Origin: Bacteroidetes bacterium UBA7662 | Lineage (GTDB): Bacteria; Bacteroidota; Bacteroidia; UBA7662 | Assembly: GCA_002483345.1 (NCBI GenBank) | Contig: DLHS01000005.1 | Coordinates: forward strand, 337,064-401,063 | DNA: 64,000 nt | Direction of reading: 5' to 3' | Shown: positions 7,225-15,295 of the stretch, piece after piece | Layout of the letters: each line of letters starts with the position of its first letter | Position numbering within the stretch: position 1 is the first letter of the stretch | Made by a program: the position numbers and the translations under genes | Notes under the pieces: model-generated | The model's input: only the letters and a program-made list of their open reading frames with translations | What the model was told of the DNA's origin: nothing | Databases searched by the model: none

Positions 7225-9210
7225 TTAAAATTTGGCAATAATTTGTCCTTTAAGTTCTGAGCGTTCAGGGCCATCAATTTCATCCAGCCCGCTTCCCGTA
7301 TGATCACTGTCGAAGTGCCTCAAAACAGCATAACGCAACCCTAATTCCCAGTTTCTGAAGGGCTTCCATTGCGCTGTCAATAACCAACGTTGCCCTTCCC
7401 CGGAAACGGATGACATGGAAACAGCGTACCGGAGATCGCCTTCCCGGACATAGAGCCGGGTATCAAAGTTGTCGGTCGCAAAAAGGCATATTTGAGATTG
7501 AAAACTCCATTTTTTATCCGGATGTTGGTAGCGTACCGATTGCCAGAAGGCATTACCGGTGGCGTAGGATGGCTTAAGCTGACGATGATGCTGCCATGAC
7601 AGTTTACATTCAACATCCGGATGTGGCACCAGCCGCAGTTGTAAGCGCCCTTGCCACCGGTAAACAGCCTCCAGGGCAGGCCCTGTCTGACTCCGATTCT
7701 GAAACGATTCTACTGACCGAAGTCGGAACAACCATTGCTGCTGTCTGGTCGCCTGGTAGTGGATAACCAGCAATTTATCGAGTCCGCCAGCGGGTTTGTC
7801 AAGCTGAAACCGGAGCCAATCCCATTGATACTGATCTGAAAGCAGTTGTATTTTCCAGTGTTTTGCAGGTTCCCACCAACAGCCAATTACCCATCCTTGT
7901 TCGCCCTGCAGCTCACTTTTTGTGCTCAGACTTTGCCCCAGGAAGGCGAAGTAGGCCCTGTGGTAACGCCGAAAGCTGCCTTGCCAGCCAAATTTAGGGT
8001 GGGGGGGCCATAAAAAACCAGTAAGCAATGCGGTATGGAGTTTTGCATCAAAAGCCAATTCACCGTAATGTGTCAGATTCTTCCAGTTATACCGGCCATG
8101 AAAGCTGTTCAGCCATTGTTGGTTTTCCTGAAAATCGAACCGTTGATAAGCTTCAGTTCCCTGAAGGAAGTTTTTTGGCCAGTGATGAAAGACCGTATTT
8201 AATCCCAGCAGATAGTGTTTTTTCTTCCACTGTACACTGGCTGCAGCGGTGGTCTCCCGAAGGTTTCTCCACTTGGATTGTTCTGTGCCGGTGCGAAATA
8301 AACCGGCAGTATACAAATTTTGAATGACAGCATTTTCACGGGTTTCATCCTGTTGCAGGGTGCTGTGTTGCAGGCTGTAGCTGAACATTATTTCAGCCTG
8401 CAGGTATTTACTGAGGGAAAGACTCAATCCGGCACCCCGTAGACGATGCCATTCTGCTGCGGAAGCAGAAGGGCGTAATCCTGCAGTGTATGGTATAGCA
8501 AGCAACGGATCACTGCTTTTACCAGCATAAAAACCGGTATTCATGGTAAGCCCGAAGCCCGCCCCGTAGCGCATATCTCCCAGTATCCATTGGAGCCTGT
8601 CAGACCGGCCACCGGCGATGGAGAAGCTGAGATGTTTTTGATTTTCTCCCGCATCTTTTTCTATTACGAGACCAATTTTTAAATGAGGACTGTCGAGCCG
8701 ATACCGTAGTAAATGTTGCCAGGTTGTTCCGGGATAATAGGAGAGGTTTTGAGCCGCTCTTCCCGGGGAATATCCTTGCTGCTCTTGCAGAATACGTTTG
8801 CTGCGCCAGAGTATTTGCTGTTTGCAGGCTTGTATTTCAGGTAAAGTGGTTTTCCCGGAAGTGCCTGTCACCACCAGCTTACGCCAGTTTTTGAGCATTT
8901 CAGGCGAAATCCCTGCTATCTGTTGTAATTCTTCAAAATCAAGCAATGGACCAAAACGCTGCTGATGTTTTTCTATTTCCAGCAGTAAGTTTTCATTCAT
9001 TCCGGGCAGTTGAAGCAGTTGCAATCTGTCTGCCTGATTCCACTTGATTTTATCCGGGTGTTCCCAGCCAAGCTGCTCCAGCCAGTGACTGCTTTCATCG
9101 ACTAAAACATCCTCCGTCAGCGCATCCGGCAAAAGCTCGTTTTCAGGCAATTGAGCCCGGGAAGTAGTGAAGGTCAGCAGTAGTAATCCTACAAAAAACC
9201 AGTTGTACAT
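7225..9210 (-). CDS. Helix-hairpin-helix domain protein with predicted outer-membrane beta-barrel
   Basis: A 661-residue exported protein (signal peptide ending FTTSRAQ). Residues about 60-115 carry two helix-hairpin-helix units (LLQLPGMNENLLLEIEKHQ, LQQIAGISPEMLKNWRKL), the ComEA-like non-specific DNA-binding fold. The remaining ~540 residues are Trp/Tyr-rich alternating strands (for example KIGLVIEKDAGE, GDMRYGAGFGLTMN, LGLRYAVLRHF) typical of an outer-membrane barrel. The HhH/barrel combination recurs in Bacteroidota with no assigned function known to me. It overlaps the upstream PorV-like gene by 22 bases, so the two are co-translated. A role in DNA binding or uptake at the surface is possible but inferred. 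Confidence 0.8.
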   Translation of the reverse strand: MYNWFFVGLLLLTFTTSRAQLPENELLPDALTEDVLVDESSHWLEQLGWEHPDKIKWNQADRLQLLQLPGMNENLLLEIEKHQQRFGPLLDFEELQQIAGISPEMLKNWRKLVVTGTSGKTTLPEIQACKQQILWRSKRILQEQQGYSPGRAAQNLSYYPGTTWQHLLRYRLDSPHLKIGLVIEKDAGENQKHLSFSIAGGRSDRLQWILGDMRYGAGFGLTMNTGFYAGKSSDPLLAIPYTAGLRPSASAAEWHRLRGAGLSLSLSKYLQAEIMFSYSLQHSTLQQDETRENAVIQNLYTAGLFRTGTEQSKWRNLRETTAAASVQWKKKHYLLGLNTVFHHWPKNFLQGTEAYQRFDFQENQQWLNSFHGRYNWKNLTHYGELAFDAKLHTALLTGFLWPPHPKFGWQGSFRRYHRAYFAFLGQSLSTKSELQGEQGWVIGCWWEPAKHWKIQLLSDQYQWDWLRFQLDKPAGGLDKLLVIHYQATRQQQWLFRLRSVESFQNRSQTGPALEAVYRWQGRLQLRLVPHPDVECKLSWQHHRQLKPSYATGNAFWQSVRYQHPDKKWSFQSQICLFATDNFDTRLYVREGDLRYAVSMSSVSGEGQRWLLTAQWKPFRNWELGLRYAVLRHFDSDHTGSGLDEIDGPERSELKGQIIAKF

Positions 9211-9998
9211 AATCCCATCCAGTAAGTGGTGCCGGGTGAATTTTGATGCAGGGCATAAAACTGGACTTTGAACTTTTTCAAGCCGTATTCCAGGCCGACC
9301 CCAAGCCTGTTTTGAGAACCGGTGTAGCCAGATAAAATGGCCAGATCGTGTGTAATATGGTAGATCAGTCCACCCTGGAAGCCGATGCCTGTTTCAGCAG
9401 GAGAGAAAACCAACCCCCCGTTCAATTGAAGGGACTCGAACAAATCATGGGTAAATCCACCCTGCAAAACAGGAAACTGTACGGCTTTTTGCCAGCTATG
9501 GTCCGGAAGCAGGTGCTGTTCACAACGTAAATGGACCCACCAATCTTTTTTGAGCTGATAGCTACCGCTCAGTACATACCCGGGCAGATCGCTTTTACGG
9601 TTTTCTATTTTGAACCGCCTGTGCTGAATTTGTATTCCGATACTGACCCGCGGCCAGCTTTTGCCAAAACCGATAAGGTGCTTTTTTTCATGAAAGCCTC
9701 CAAACGAGGCATATTCGATGCCCAGGGCCAGCACACCACCTGGCACAGCCATTTGCAACGCCAGCATGGACTCACCTGCTCCGACAGTTTGCCATCGGTA
9801 CCAGCTGCCAGCCGCTGCCATGCTGTTGGCATTTGGAGCCAGTTGATCTGGCTGATTCCAAAGCTGCCAGACATCCGGTTTAACACTCCTGTGCAGACCC
9901 CGGAGTATGCCTGCCGGCCCTTGCCCTGAAAGCGGAAAAGACAGAAACAGCTGTCCCAGAAAATACAAAAAATACCTGCTGCTAAGGGCATGAATCAT
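9189..9998 (-). CDS. PorV/PorQ-like outer-membrane beta-barrel protein
   Basis: A 269-residue protein with a signal peptide (MIHALSSRYFLYFLGQLFLSFPLSGQG) and repeated amphipathic Gly/aromatic strands (ALGIEYASFGGFHEK, VSIGIQIQHRRFKI, LGVGLEYGLKKFKVQFY). These resemble the FadL-like PorV/PorQ group of T9SS-associated outer-membrane proteins. It precedes and overlaps the HhH/barrel gene, so the two probably form a functional pair in the outer membrane. The assignment rests on strand pattern and context; no catalytic motif is visible. Confidence 0.65.
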   Translation of the reverse strand: MIHALSSRYFLYFLGQLFLSFPLSGQGPAGILRGLHRSVKPDVWQLWNQPDQLAPNANSMAAAGSWYRWQTVGAGESMLALQMAVPGGVLALGIEYASFGGFHEKKHLIGFGKSWPRVSIGIQIQHRRFKIENRKSDLPGYVLSGSYQLKKDWWVHLRCEQHLLPDHSWQKAVQFPVLQGGFTHDLFESLQLNGGLVFSPAETGIGFQGGLIYHITHDLAILSGYTGSQNRLGVGLEYGLKKFKVQFYALHQNSPGTTYWMGLCTTGFL

Positions 9999-10053
9999 AT
10001 CCCGAAATACGGAAAGGGAAATTCCGGAGTCGGGTGTAAACGTTTAAAAATGC

Positions 10054-10099
10054 GCCATAATGGCATTAATAATGACAAAAATGCAGACATAATGTCATT
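10054..10099 (+). promoter_or_regulatory. Paired dyads upstream of hsp20, candidate stress operator
   Basis: Two palindromes lie in the 199-base gap before hsp20: GCCAT-A-ATGGC (10054-10064) and AATGACA-N15-TGTCATT (10071-10077 / 10093-10099). Heat-shock genes are commonly controlled by repeat operators, so these are candidate regulator sites. The protein that binds them is unknown. A clear ribosome-binding site (AGGAGA) precedes the ATG at 10198. Confidence 0.4.
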
Positions 10100-10197
10100 T
10101 TTCGGGTCAGGCAGACCAGGAAATTACCTTGAATTGGAATTGGTATACCCTTTGAAAGGACGGTAACAGAACCTTAAAATATACAGGAGATAAAAAA

Positions 10198-10650
10198 ATG
10201 ACACTCGTTAAATTCAACAAATCCGAAACATTACCCAACTTCATCGATCGCTTCTTTCAGGGAGACCCCTTCCCGGGTACAGATTTTTTTCAGGCAAGTC
10301 ACCTGCCTCAAATGAAATTACCGGCCGTGAACATCCTTGAAAAAGCAGACAGTTTTCTGGTTGAGCTGGCAGTACCTGGTCGTAAAAAAGAAGACTTCAA
10401 AATAGAGCTTAACGACCAATTGTTGACTATCAGCAGCGAAACAAGCACTGAAAAGGAAGAAAAGGACAAGGATGGTAAATTCACCCGTCGTGAATTTGGT
10501 TTCCAGACTTTCAGCAGAAGTTTTACTTTGCCGCAAAGCATCGATGCCCAGCGCATTGAAGCCCGTTATGAAGACGGCGTGTTGCGCCTTGAGCTGGCTA
10601 AAAAGGAGGAGGCCAAAGAAAAAGGTCCTCGCCTGATCGATATCAGCTAA
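10198..10650 (+). CDS. Hsp20/alpha-crystallin small heat-shock protein
   Basis: A 150-residue cytosolic ATP-independent holdase. The alpha-crystallin domain spans about residues 40-145 (PAVNILEKADSFLVELAVPG, KEDFKIELNDQLLTISSE, the EFGFQTFSRSFTLP strand, YEDGVLRLELAKKE with the conserved GVL motif). A short flexible N-terminal arm precedes it. The gene is monocistronic, with a strong ribosome-binding site (ACAGGAGAT) and a strong terminator just after the stop, as expected for an abundantly expressed stress protein. Confidence 0.95.
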   Translation: MTLVKFNKSETLPNFIDRFFQGDPFPGTDFFQASHLPQMKLPAVNILEKADSFLVELAVPGRKKEDFKIELNDQLLTISSETSTEKEEKDKDGKFTRREFGFQTFSRSFTLPQSIDAQRIEARYEDGVLRLELAKKEEAKEKGPRLIDIS

Positions 10651-10657
10651 AAAATGC

Positions 10658-10687
10658 AGAGGCTGCCCCCAAAGGCAGCCTCTTTGC
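10658..10687 (+). terminator. Rho-independent terminator after hsp20
   Basis: A 10-base perfect stem AGAGGCTGCC / GGCAGCCTCT (10658-10667 / 10674-10683) with a 6-base loop, followed by TTGCTTT. It lies 7 bases after the hsp20 stop codon. Confidence 0.85.
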
Positions 10688-10826
10688 TTTCATGCAAATT
10701 TCATAATGTTTCAGGGCGTTTCGGATAGAAATCAGTTAAAATCCTGCCAGTCATAAAATCAGTGGCCCATTCTCCGAAACACTACACCGAAAAAGAAGTA
10801 AGTTTGTGTCGGAATAATGAACTGCC

Positions 10827-11255
10827 ATGCATAAAATTTTTCGCCAGCACTTTCGCTTTCACCCTCTTTTTCACTTATTAATATTTCCGCTGGCACTGGC
10901 TTTTTTCGGGGTCTGCGTTTATCTCCTTGCCATTTATTACAATGAAGGTTATGGCATTGAGCTGGTTTACTTTGGTTTGCTGAGTATTCTGATACTGCTC
11001 ATCGGTCTACAGTCGCGCCAGGTCCCCTTCAGAAATACCAAAAGAATCATCCGGCTGGAAATGCGTCTGCGCTATCTTGAAATAAGCGGACAGTCTTTCC
11101 GGCACAAAGAGCAACAGTTGCTCATCTCCCAGATCGCGGCACTCAGACTCGCCAGTGATGAAGAACTGGTGGCATTGGTTGATGAAGCCATCAACAAAAA
11201 ATTAACTGCCCGTGAAATACGGGAAAGTATAAAAAATCCGCATCCTCAACATTAG
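10827..11255 (+). CDS. DUF6526 family membrane protein
   Basis: A 142-residue protein with two transmembrane helices (LLIFPLALAFFGVCVYLLAIYY and YFGLLSILILLIGL) followed by a cytosolic helical tail. The tail contains the family pattern LRYLEISGQSF...LLISQIAALRLASDEELVALV...KKLTAREIRESIKNP. This matches DUF6526, a short protein widespread in Bacteroidota with no assigned function. The end of the gene lies inside a large hairpin that acts as terminator for the convergent fabH gene. Confidence 0.8.
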   Translation: MHKIFRQHFRFHPLFHLLIFPLALAFFGVCVYLLAIYYNEGYGIELVYFGLLSILILLIGLQSRQVPFRNTKRIIRLEMRLRYLEISGQSFRHKEQQLLISQIAALRLASDEELVALVDEAINKKLTAREIRESIKNPHPQH

Positions 11256-11276
11256 TATTGCCCGGATGCGGATTTT
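11229..11276 (-). terminator. Terminator of fabH (bidirectional, overlaps DUF6526 stop)
   Basis: A 13-base perfect stem AAAATCCGCATCC / GGATGCGGATTTT (11233-11245 / 11264-11276). On the minus strand it is followed by a run of six T. The 18-base loop contains the stop codon of the convergent DUF6526 gene, so the structure serves both genes, most strongly fabH. Confidence 0.75.
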
Positions 11277-11311
11277 CAGGAAGGGGATGATGCGCAGATC
11301 GCCGGAAAACT

Positions 11312-12325
11312 TTACCAGCGCAAAACAGCTGATGCCCAGGTGAAACCAGAACCAAACGCGGCAAACATCACAATATCTCCCTTTTTAATCCTGCCTTCGC
11401 GCCATGCTTCACTCAGCGCAATGGGAATAGAAGCAGCCGTGGTATTACCGTACCGCATGATGTTGTTGTAAACTTTCTCCGGAGCAAGACCCATATGTTG
11501 CTGAATAAACTGGCTGATGCGCAGATTTGCCTGGTGCGGAATCAGCAAATCAATGTCAGCAGCGGTTAAACCGTTTGTTTGAAGGGCTTCATTGATGACT
11601 TCCGCAAAACGTACAACAGCATGTTTAAAGACAAAATTGCCGTTCATATAGGGGAAATAGTCTATTTCTTCCGGATCGTTGCGGCGGATGATGTTAGGGA
11701 TCCAGTCACGGGTATTAGGTGCAATCAGGGAGAGTTCTTTGGCATGACGGCCTTCGCTGTGCAGGTGGGTAGATAAAATACCTCGTTCCTGATCATCGCT
11801 GGCTGAAAGGACCACTGCTCCTGCACCATCTCCGAAAATTACACTCACATTGCGGCCACGGGTGGTCATGTCTAGTCCGCCACTGTGTAATTCAGAACCT
11901 ATTACCAGCACATGTTTGTACATGCCGGTTTTGATGAACTGGTCTGCCACAGAAAGTCCGTATACAAAGCCCGAGCATTGATTCCGGATGTCAATGGCAC
12001 CGATTTCCCTTTTGAGCCCCAGCTGTTCCTGAACCTGTACACCCGGGCCGGGGAAATAGTAGTCGGGGCTAAGCGTGGCAAAAACAATAAAATCAATATC
12101 GTCTGGTGTCAGACCGGCATGTTCTATAGCAATCCTGGCTGCTTTGGTGCCCATGGTAGAAGTTGCATCTTCGCTTCCGGGAACAACATGCCTGCGTTCT
12201 TTGATACCGGTACGCTCTACTATCCAGGCATCGTTGGTTTCCATACGGGCGGCCAGATCGTCGTTGGTGACCACATTTTCAGGTACATAATGCCCGACAC
12301 CACTGATTACAGATCTTTTTAACAT
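11312..12325 (-). CDS. fabH: 3-oxoacyl-ACP synthase III (KASIII)
   Basis: A 337-residue thiolase-fold enzyme that condenses acetyl-CoA or branched acyl-CoA with malonyl-ACP to initiate type II fatty-acid synthesis. The catalytic triad is complete: Cys117 in IDIRNQCSGF, His264 in LIPHQANLRI and Asn294 in RYGNTTAAS. The glycine-rich C-terminus (AAFGSGFTWASAVLRW) is typical. The start at 12325 gives the canonical N-terminus (MLKRSVISGVGHYVPENVVTN). It stands alone; no other fab gene is in the window. Confidence 0.95.
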   Translation of the reverse strand: MLKRSVISGVGHYVPENVVTNDDLAARMETNDAWIVERTGIKERRHVVPGSEDATSTMGTKAARIAIEHAGLTPDDIDFIVFATLSPDYYFPGPGVQVQEQLGLKREIGAIDIRNQCSGFVYGLSVADQFIKTGMYKHVLVIGSELHSGGLDMTTRGRNVSVIFGDGAGAVVLSASDDQERGILSTHLHSEGRHAKELSLIAPNTRDWIPNIIRRNDPEEIDYFPYMNGNFVFKHAVVRFAEVINEALQTNGLTAADIDLLIPHQANLRISQFIQQHMGLAPEKVYNNIMRYGNTTAASIPIALSEAWREGRIKKGDIVMFAAFGSGFTWASAVLRW

Positions 12326-12398
12326 AAAAGGCTAGTTTGTTTGCCAATATACGGGATAAAAATAAGCCCGGACACCGCTTTTGGCATGTTCTTACCGC

Positions 12399-12428
12399 TT
12401 GTTAATGTAAGTCACAGGTTTATCTTTG
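12399..12428 (+). promoter_or_regulatory. Consensus promoter of the Hpt gene
   Basis: TTG (12399-12401), 19 bases, TATCTTTG (12421-12428). This is an exact match to the Bacteroidota TTG-N19-TAnnTTTG promoter, with a predicted leader of about 30 bases before the ATG at 12466. Confidence 0.7.
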
Positions 12429-12465
12429 TAAATACACATCAGAAGACCTCTTAACTAACCTGAAT

Positions 12466-12807
12466 ATGTCTGCTTCTTCCCTGGTAACCTTCGACTACCT
12501 GAATGAAATTTCAGGTGGTGATACTGAATTTCAAAAAGAGATTGTTCAGACTTTTCTCGAAGAAATGGTCAATGAAATCGGTTTACTGCAGGAAGCAACG
12601 GCTACTGCCGACTGGGCTGCCGTTGGTAGTCTGGCACATAAAATAAAAGCTCCTATCAGCATGCTTTGTACAACACCGCTTAAAAACCGGGTTTTATTCA
12701 TAGAGAAAAGTGCAAAAGCAGGAGAGCATCTCGATACTTTACCTGCTGAAGTTGATGCGCTGGTGGCAGATTTGGGGATGGTAATGGCAGAGTTAAGAGC
12801 CTTGTAG
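12466..12807 (+). CDS. Hpt domain phosphotransfer protein
   Basis: A 113-residue all-helical single-domain protein. The histidine phosphotransfer motif is SLAHKIKAPISML (His58 as the phosphorylated residue), in the position and spacing of Hpt modules that shuttle phosphate between hybrid kinases and response regulators. No kinase or regulator gene is adjacent, so it is an orphan with its own consensus promoter. A DDE-to-Hpt link with the SixA phosphatase at 1.3 kb is conceivable (SixA dephosphorylates Hpt domains in E. coli) but is only an inference. Confidence 0.8.
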   Translation: MSASSLVTFDYLNEISGGDTEFQKEIVQTFLEEMVNEIGLLQEATATADWAAVGSLAHKIKAPISMLCTTPLKNRVLFIEKSAKAGEHLDTLPAEVDALVADLGMVMAELRAL

Positions 12808-12903
12808 TTCATACCCGCAGTTGCGCTAAAACTGATTTCAACGTATAATTTCACACAAGACACTTCCTGCCGTCTCGCCGGAAGCTGGCGACGAGATACG
12901 GGA

Positions 12904-12941
12904 ATTCCGGACTCCGGACACAGACCACCGGTATCCGGAAT
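12904..12941. repeat. Heptad-type inverted repeat in the Hpt/T9SS gap
   Basis: ATTCCGG ACTCCGG ACACAGA (12904-12924) followed by TCCGGAAT (12934-12941), giving an 8-base inverted repeat ATTCCGGA/TCCGGAAT. The 7-base phasing fits the degenerate repeat family found elsewhere in the window. A second small hairpin (CTCGCC...GGCGACGAG, about 12874-12894) precedes it. The rest of the 216-base gap holds only the downstream terminator. Confidence 0.4.
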
Positions 12942-12963
12942 GTTCTTTCCGCGTCTTTGTAAG

Positions 12964-12997
12964 CAAAAAAAGAAGGCTGCCCCAGGGGAGCAGCCTC
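12964..12997 (-). terminator. Rho-independent terminator of the 13024-14583 gene
   Basis: On the minus strand a stem GAGGCTGC/GCAGCCTT closes a short GC-rich loop and is followed by CTTTTTTTGC. It is located 27 bases beyond the stop codon of the T9SS gene. Confidence 0.75.
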
Positions 12998-13023
12998 ATG
13001 ACCAAATTTATTAAAACCCGGTT

Positions 13024-14583
13024 TTATTTTTTAACAATGCGAAGCGTATGCTGCGCCTTGCCTAATTGCAGCTGAATCAGATACAAACCAGCAGGCAATT
13101 GTGCCAGATCCAGTTTGAAATCACCTAAAGTTTCAGCAGTGCTGATTTCATGCATTTTCAAAAGCTGGCCATTTAAACCCATTACCCGTGCGAAACCGGT
13201 TTCTCCCTTGTTTGGGTCACCGATGCGTATGTTAAGGATATCTGTAGTAGGGTTAGGCCACGCTTCAAAATCAAGTAGGTCGTACTGACTTGTAGCAGTT
13301 GTAGCGCCGGGGTGATAAAAATACTCAACCAGCCGGCTCTCCAGATAACGGTTGCTGTCGATTGACCAGGTAGCAGTTTCGATCAATACCGGTTTATTGT
13401 TGGAAAAAGTATAGGCGTAGGTACTGCCTTCATCTATGACCCAGTTCTGACCATTGAAGTAGGCGTAATGGGATTCCATCAACCATGATTGGGCATTAAA
13501 GCTGAAATATTCACGGTCTGCAGCTACCCATCCATTGCCATCCGGCAAGTGATAGGTGTATTCGCTGACGAGGTTGCCCTGATAACTTACGGTATATTTT
13601 TCCTCCGCTATCCATACTGTATCCTGCCAGCTCTCGACCACAAACGAGCTTACACGACCTGCCTGCAGGGTACTTGTGGAGCGCATGCCAATTCCGGTTT
13701 GGGTATAAGTAGCCACATAATCTGTTGGTTGCATCAATTGCAACTCCTGAATAGGCAAAATGGCAAAATCTGCCAGGAATGGGTTGGTCATGCCAAATAC
13801 ATCGGGCCAGTTGGTAAAACCAAAACCCCAACCCATCTGATTGTTTTGAACCGGACTGCCGAAAGCACCGGTGCTGGGATCGTATTCTTCGGTCAACATG
13901 CTCAACGGGTGTCCGTTAGGACTATAAGCAATGTTTTCAGCACGTAAAAGAGGCTCCCAGCCGGTACCGAAAATCATATTCAGACTATAGAAGGTAAGAC
14001 TCGTTACCTGATTGGCGGCATTGTAGGTAGTGACAAGAGAGTCGCCCATCACAGCCGACCAGTTGCCGGAACGCTGTTGTCGGGTCTGGCCGCCCATGTC
14101 GACATAATAAATACGTGATTGAACATTTCCATGGCTGTCATACATCATTTCAAAAAGAATCCTGTCTACCAGCGTGTTGCCATCGGTTTCCGCGTAGGTA
14201 TAAGTGGCGAGTTTGCCGGGAGCTGCCCAGCTAAGTGTTTCTCTGGCCTGCAATTCAGGGCCAATACCGAAATCGAAATAATAGCTCACCTCACTCAGGT
14301 CAGCTGAATGGTTGTATTTGTACTGCACATTGGATTGCGGCACAAATTGACCAAGGGTAGGGTCCCAGGAAGACTGAACAGCCGAATCTGGATAATAATT
14401 GGCAACTGTACGGGCATGTTCACCTCTAAGACTCCAGGCGAGGCGTGCGTTTGCCCTTGTTTCAAGCAATTGCCGGCTTATTTTTTTTCCTGCAAGAGGA
14501 TTTTCGGGAAGTGGTCCTGCGGCATGTCCGGAAGCGGCAGCTATGCTGAAGATGATAGCTGTCAAAAGAAAAACTTTTTTCAT
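13024..14583 (-). CDS. Secreted protein with T9SS type A C-terminal sorting domain
   Basis: A 519-residue exported protein with signal peptide MKKVFLLTAIIFSIAAASGHA. The body is made of YD/RHS-like strand repeats (GNVQSRIYYVDMGG, ANQVTSLTFYSLN, GNLVSEYTYHLPDG, QSWLMESHYAYFNGQNW) rich in Tyr and Trp. The final ~80 residues (FEAWPNPTTDILNIRI...GLNGQLLKM...LPAGLYLIQLQ...LRIVKK) are a T9SS sorting tail. It is probably a surface adhesin-like or structural protein; no enzymatic residues are recognised. It ends with its own terminator. Confidence 0.85.
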   Translation of the reverse strand: MKKVFLLTAIIFSIAAASGHAAGPLPENPLAGKKISRQLLETRANARLAWSLRGEHARTVANYYPDSAVQSSWDPTLGQFVPQSNVQYKYNHSADLSEVSYYFDFGIGPELQARETLSWAAPGKLATYTYAETDGNTLVDRILFEMMYDSHGNVQSRIYYVDMGGQTRQQRSGNWSAVMGDSLVTTYNAANQVTSLTFYSLNMIFGTGWEPLLRAENIAYSPNGHPLSMLTEEYDPSTGAFGSPVQNNQMGWGFGFTNWPDVFGMTNPFLADFAILPIQELQLMQPTDYVATYTQTGIGMRSTSTLQAGRVSSFVVESWQDTVWIAEEKYTVSYQGNLVSEYTYHLPDGNGWVAADREYFSFNAQSWLMESHYAYFNGQNWVIDEGSTYAYTFSNNKPVLIETATWSIDSNRYLESRLVEYFYHPGATTATSQYDLLDFEAWPNPTTDILNIRIGDPNKGETGFARVMGLNGQLLKMHEISTAETLGDFKLDLAQLPAGLYLIQLQLGKAQHTLRIVKK

Positions 14584-14965
14584 AAAGTTGGGTTTAAATA
14601 CCCCCGGGCTATGACCAAAGCTGTGCCAAAATTGAAAGCAGGAAAGGGATTGTCGTGAAATGATAAATTGACGACGTTGTTGGAGGGAAGGGTGGGATGG
14701 GGCGCGGGGATGCTATCGGGTTAGCCTATTGTAGACCACGTATCGCGGAGCAGGGAGGAAGCCCGGAGACTTTCGTAGCCATGTTTTGCAGGGCGTAAGG
14801 ATCGCTCAGCCATGGTCTCTTGCCGGAACTGACTACCGGCAATTGACTTTGAGCTTTTTGTGGGGAAGGAGAGTGGAGCGTGGAGAGTGGAGAGTGGAGA
14901 GTGGAGCGTGGAGAGTGGAGCGTGGAGCGTGGAGCGTGGAGGTATTTAAAGTACTGCCTGATGCA
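14584..14965. other. 382-base intergenic region without a supported gene
   Basis: It separates the T9SS gene at 13024-14583 from the 3' end of the suf operon. It contains the heptad tandem array at 14873-14942 and an inverted repeat TTGCCGG/CCGGCAA (about 14820-14843). A 30-codon minus-strand open frame beginning in the CCATGG at about 14812 lacks any start or coding context and is not called. No terminator with a T-run was recognised for the suf operon. Confidence 0.5.
14873..14942. repeat. Ten-copy heptanucleotide tandem repeat (GTGGAGM)
   Basis: Exactly ten consecutive 7-base units, GTGGAG followed by C, A, A, A, C, A, C, C, C, G. The array is purine-rich on the plus strand and lies 23 bases beyond the stop codon of sufT. 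It is a simple-sequence array whose copy number could vary by slipped pairing. Confidence 0.95.
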
Positions 14966-15295
14966 TTACAGAAATCCCAGCTCGAGTTTTGCCTCTTCGC
15001 TCATAAGGTCCTGGCTCCAGGGAGGATCAAAGGTGAGTTCTACTTTTACACCTTGTACTCCCGGAATGCCTTTGAGTTTGGCTTCTACTTCTCCAGGCAA
15101 AGTGCCGGCAACCGGGCAGGAAGGGGAGGTGAGGGTCATCATTACCGTCATCTCACCACCGGTGGTTACTTTTATTTCATAGATGAGACCGAGCTCATAT
15201 ATATCAACAGGGATTTCAGGATCGTAGATTGTTTTGAGTACGCCAATGGCGTCGTTTTGTATTTCTACGAAGCTGCGTTCAGGCGTAGTTTCCAT
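14966..15295 (-). CDS. sufT: SUF-associated MIP18/DUF59 family Fe-S assembly protein
   Basis: A 109-residue DUF59 (PaaD/MIP18-like) protein. Conserved features are IYDPEIPVDIYELGLIYEI, the short motif TSPSCPVAG with the conserved Cys, and VELTFDPPW. In Bacteroidota it is the last gene of the suf cluster and aids maturation or transfer of iron-sulfur clusters. It overlaps sufE by 1 base. The symbol follows the usual name for this position; the exact biochemical step is not settled by sequence. Confidence 0.85.
   Translation of the reverse strand: METTPERSFVEIQNDAIGVLKTIYDPEIPVDIYELGLIYEIKVTTGGEMTVMMTLTSPSCPVAGTLPGEVEAKLKGIPGVQGVKVELTFDPPWSQDLMSEEAKLELGFL

Noticed and set aside
14720..14815. 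30-codon minus-strand frame beginning near 14814 in the suf/T9SS gap
   Set aside because: No ribosome-binding signal, no conserved motif and ends near a repeat; likely chance.
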